This document shows, piece after piece, positions 63,527 to 64,000 of a DNA stretch of 64,000 bases. The stretch is taken from positions 53,793,408-53,857,407 of the forward strand of contig CM017558.1 of NCBI GenBank assembly GCA_007844125.1, read 5' to 3'. The DNA comes from Sinonovacula constricta (lineage: Eukaryota; Mollusca; Bivalvia; Cardiida; Solecurtidae). Each line of letters starts with the position of its first letter. The first letter of the stretch is position 1. The notes under the pieces are model-generated. The model was not told where the DNA came from, did not search any database, and saw only the letters and a program-made list of their open reading frames with translations. The position numbers and the translations under genes were made by a program.

Positions 63527-64000
63527 CTACAAAAAAACAATATTATTATTGATTAGTACTTAAGTGTTGTTTTTTAAATTCGTAAAATCTTTTGTATGTT
63601 CCTGTCATCTTACTTATGCTTTTTTATTATTAATAAATTATAAATTCTCTTCAGTTTTGTGATTTTAATAGTGTATTATGTTATCTAAGTAACTAATTGT
63701 TTCTTCCGATTTTTATAAAAACACATGTTGTTTCTGTTTCTTATCTACATGTATGTTCACTAGAAATCCCAATTTGGCTTTAATAACAAGAACAACACAA
63801 AACAGCCCTTTAGGTATTATTGAATGGTAATGATAATATTGACAGTACAGTTGATGCTAATGCTGAGATTACCTAAATTGATGAGGATAAAGATGAAGCT
63901 AAGGAGAATTTATAACAGACAGATGAGGTAGAGGTGGAGGAGAAAGAAAAGGAGGAAGAGAAGAACAAGGAGGACAAATAAGAGGATTGTACCATTAAGA
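63527..64000 (-). other. Kinase intron upstream of the transmembrane exon (partial)
   Basis: AT-rich intron running off the right edge. 63925-63985 is a purine-rich GAGG/GAAG stretch. No extracellular-domain exon was recognised here. Confidence 0.65.

Noticed and set aside
63925..63985. Acidic/basic coding stretch (EVEVEEKEKEEEK)
   Set aside because: A stop codon lies just before it and another just after; purine-rich low-complexity DNA explains it.

Overview
The window is nuclear DNA of an animal: AT-rich, with short coding exons bounded by GT/AG splice sites, long introns, and many repeats. The gene sequences are metazoan. The dispersed repeat that opens TAGCTCACCTGAGCACAA and carries GGTCACTAGGTCAA blocks looks to me like one common in bivalve molluscs, so I infer a bivalve; the species is not determined.

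Four protein-coding genes lie here. (1) 1-9.1 kb, minus strand: the first four coding exons of a ribose-phosphate pyrophosphokinase (PRPS1/2 type); the rest is off the left edge. (2) 9.5-20.9 kb, plus strand: a complete six-exon UBE2K (E2-25K), 200 codons, with a probable 5-kb 3' UTR ending near 26.05 kb. Its start codon is about 400 bp from that of PRPS, head to head, across a compact region with ETS-, NRF1- and ATF/CRE-like sites. (3) 29.0-45.1 kb, plus strand: a complete 16-exon myotubularin-family phosphatase of MTMR2 type, 651 codons, with the CSDGWDR active site, followed by a long 3' UTR holding a minisatellite. (4) 55.6-63.5 kb, minus strand: the 3' ten exons of a VEGFR/PDGFR-like receptor tyrosine kinase (transmembrane helix, split kinase domain, 237-residue tail); the extracellular exons are off the right edge. 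Genes 3 and 4 converge, and their 3' UTRs may come within a few hundred bases of each other.

The remainder is introns and intergenic DNA with repeats: a mariner element with 34-bp inverted ends and a broken transposase inside a kinase intron, several TA-flanked palindromic MITEs, an hAT-like MITE with a visible target duplication, an 870-bp fold-back element, tRNA-derived SINEs, four copies of an element with regularly spaced AGGTCA direct repeats, and several minisatellites.

I found no new multi-gene system. The observations most worth a second look are local tandem duplications that copied exon edges: an in-frame duplicated splice donor in the kinase (period 87 bp) and a duplicated 3' splice site plus half exon in MTMR2 (period 130 bp). 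Also notable are perfect nuclear-receptor-type direct repeats spread by a repeat family. Exon boundaries were set by hand from splice signals and reading-frame continuity. Homology statements rest on recognition of the families, not on a database search.
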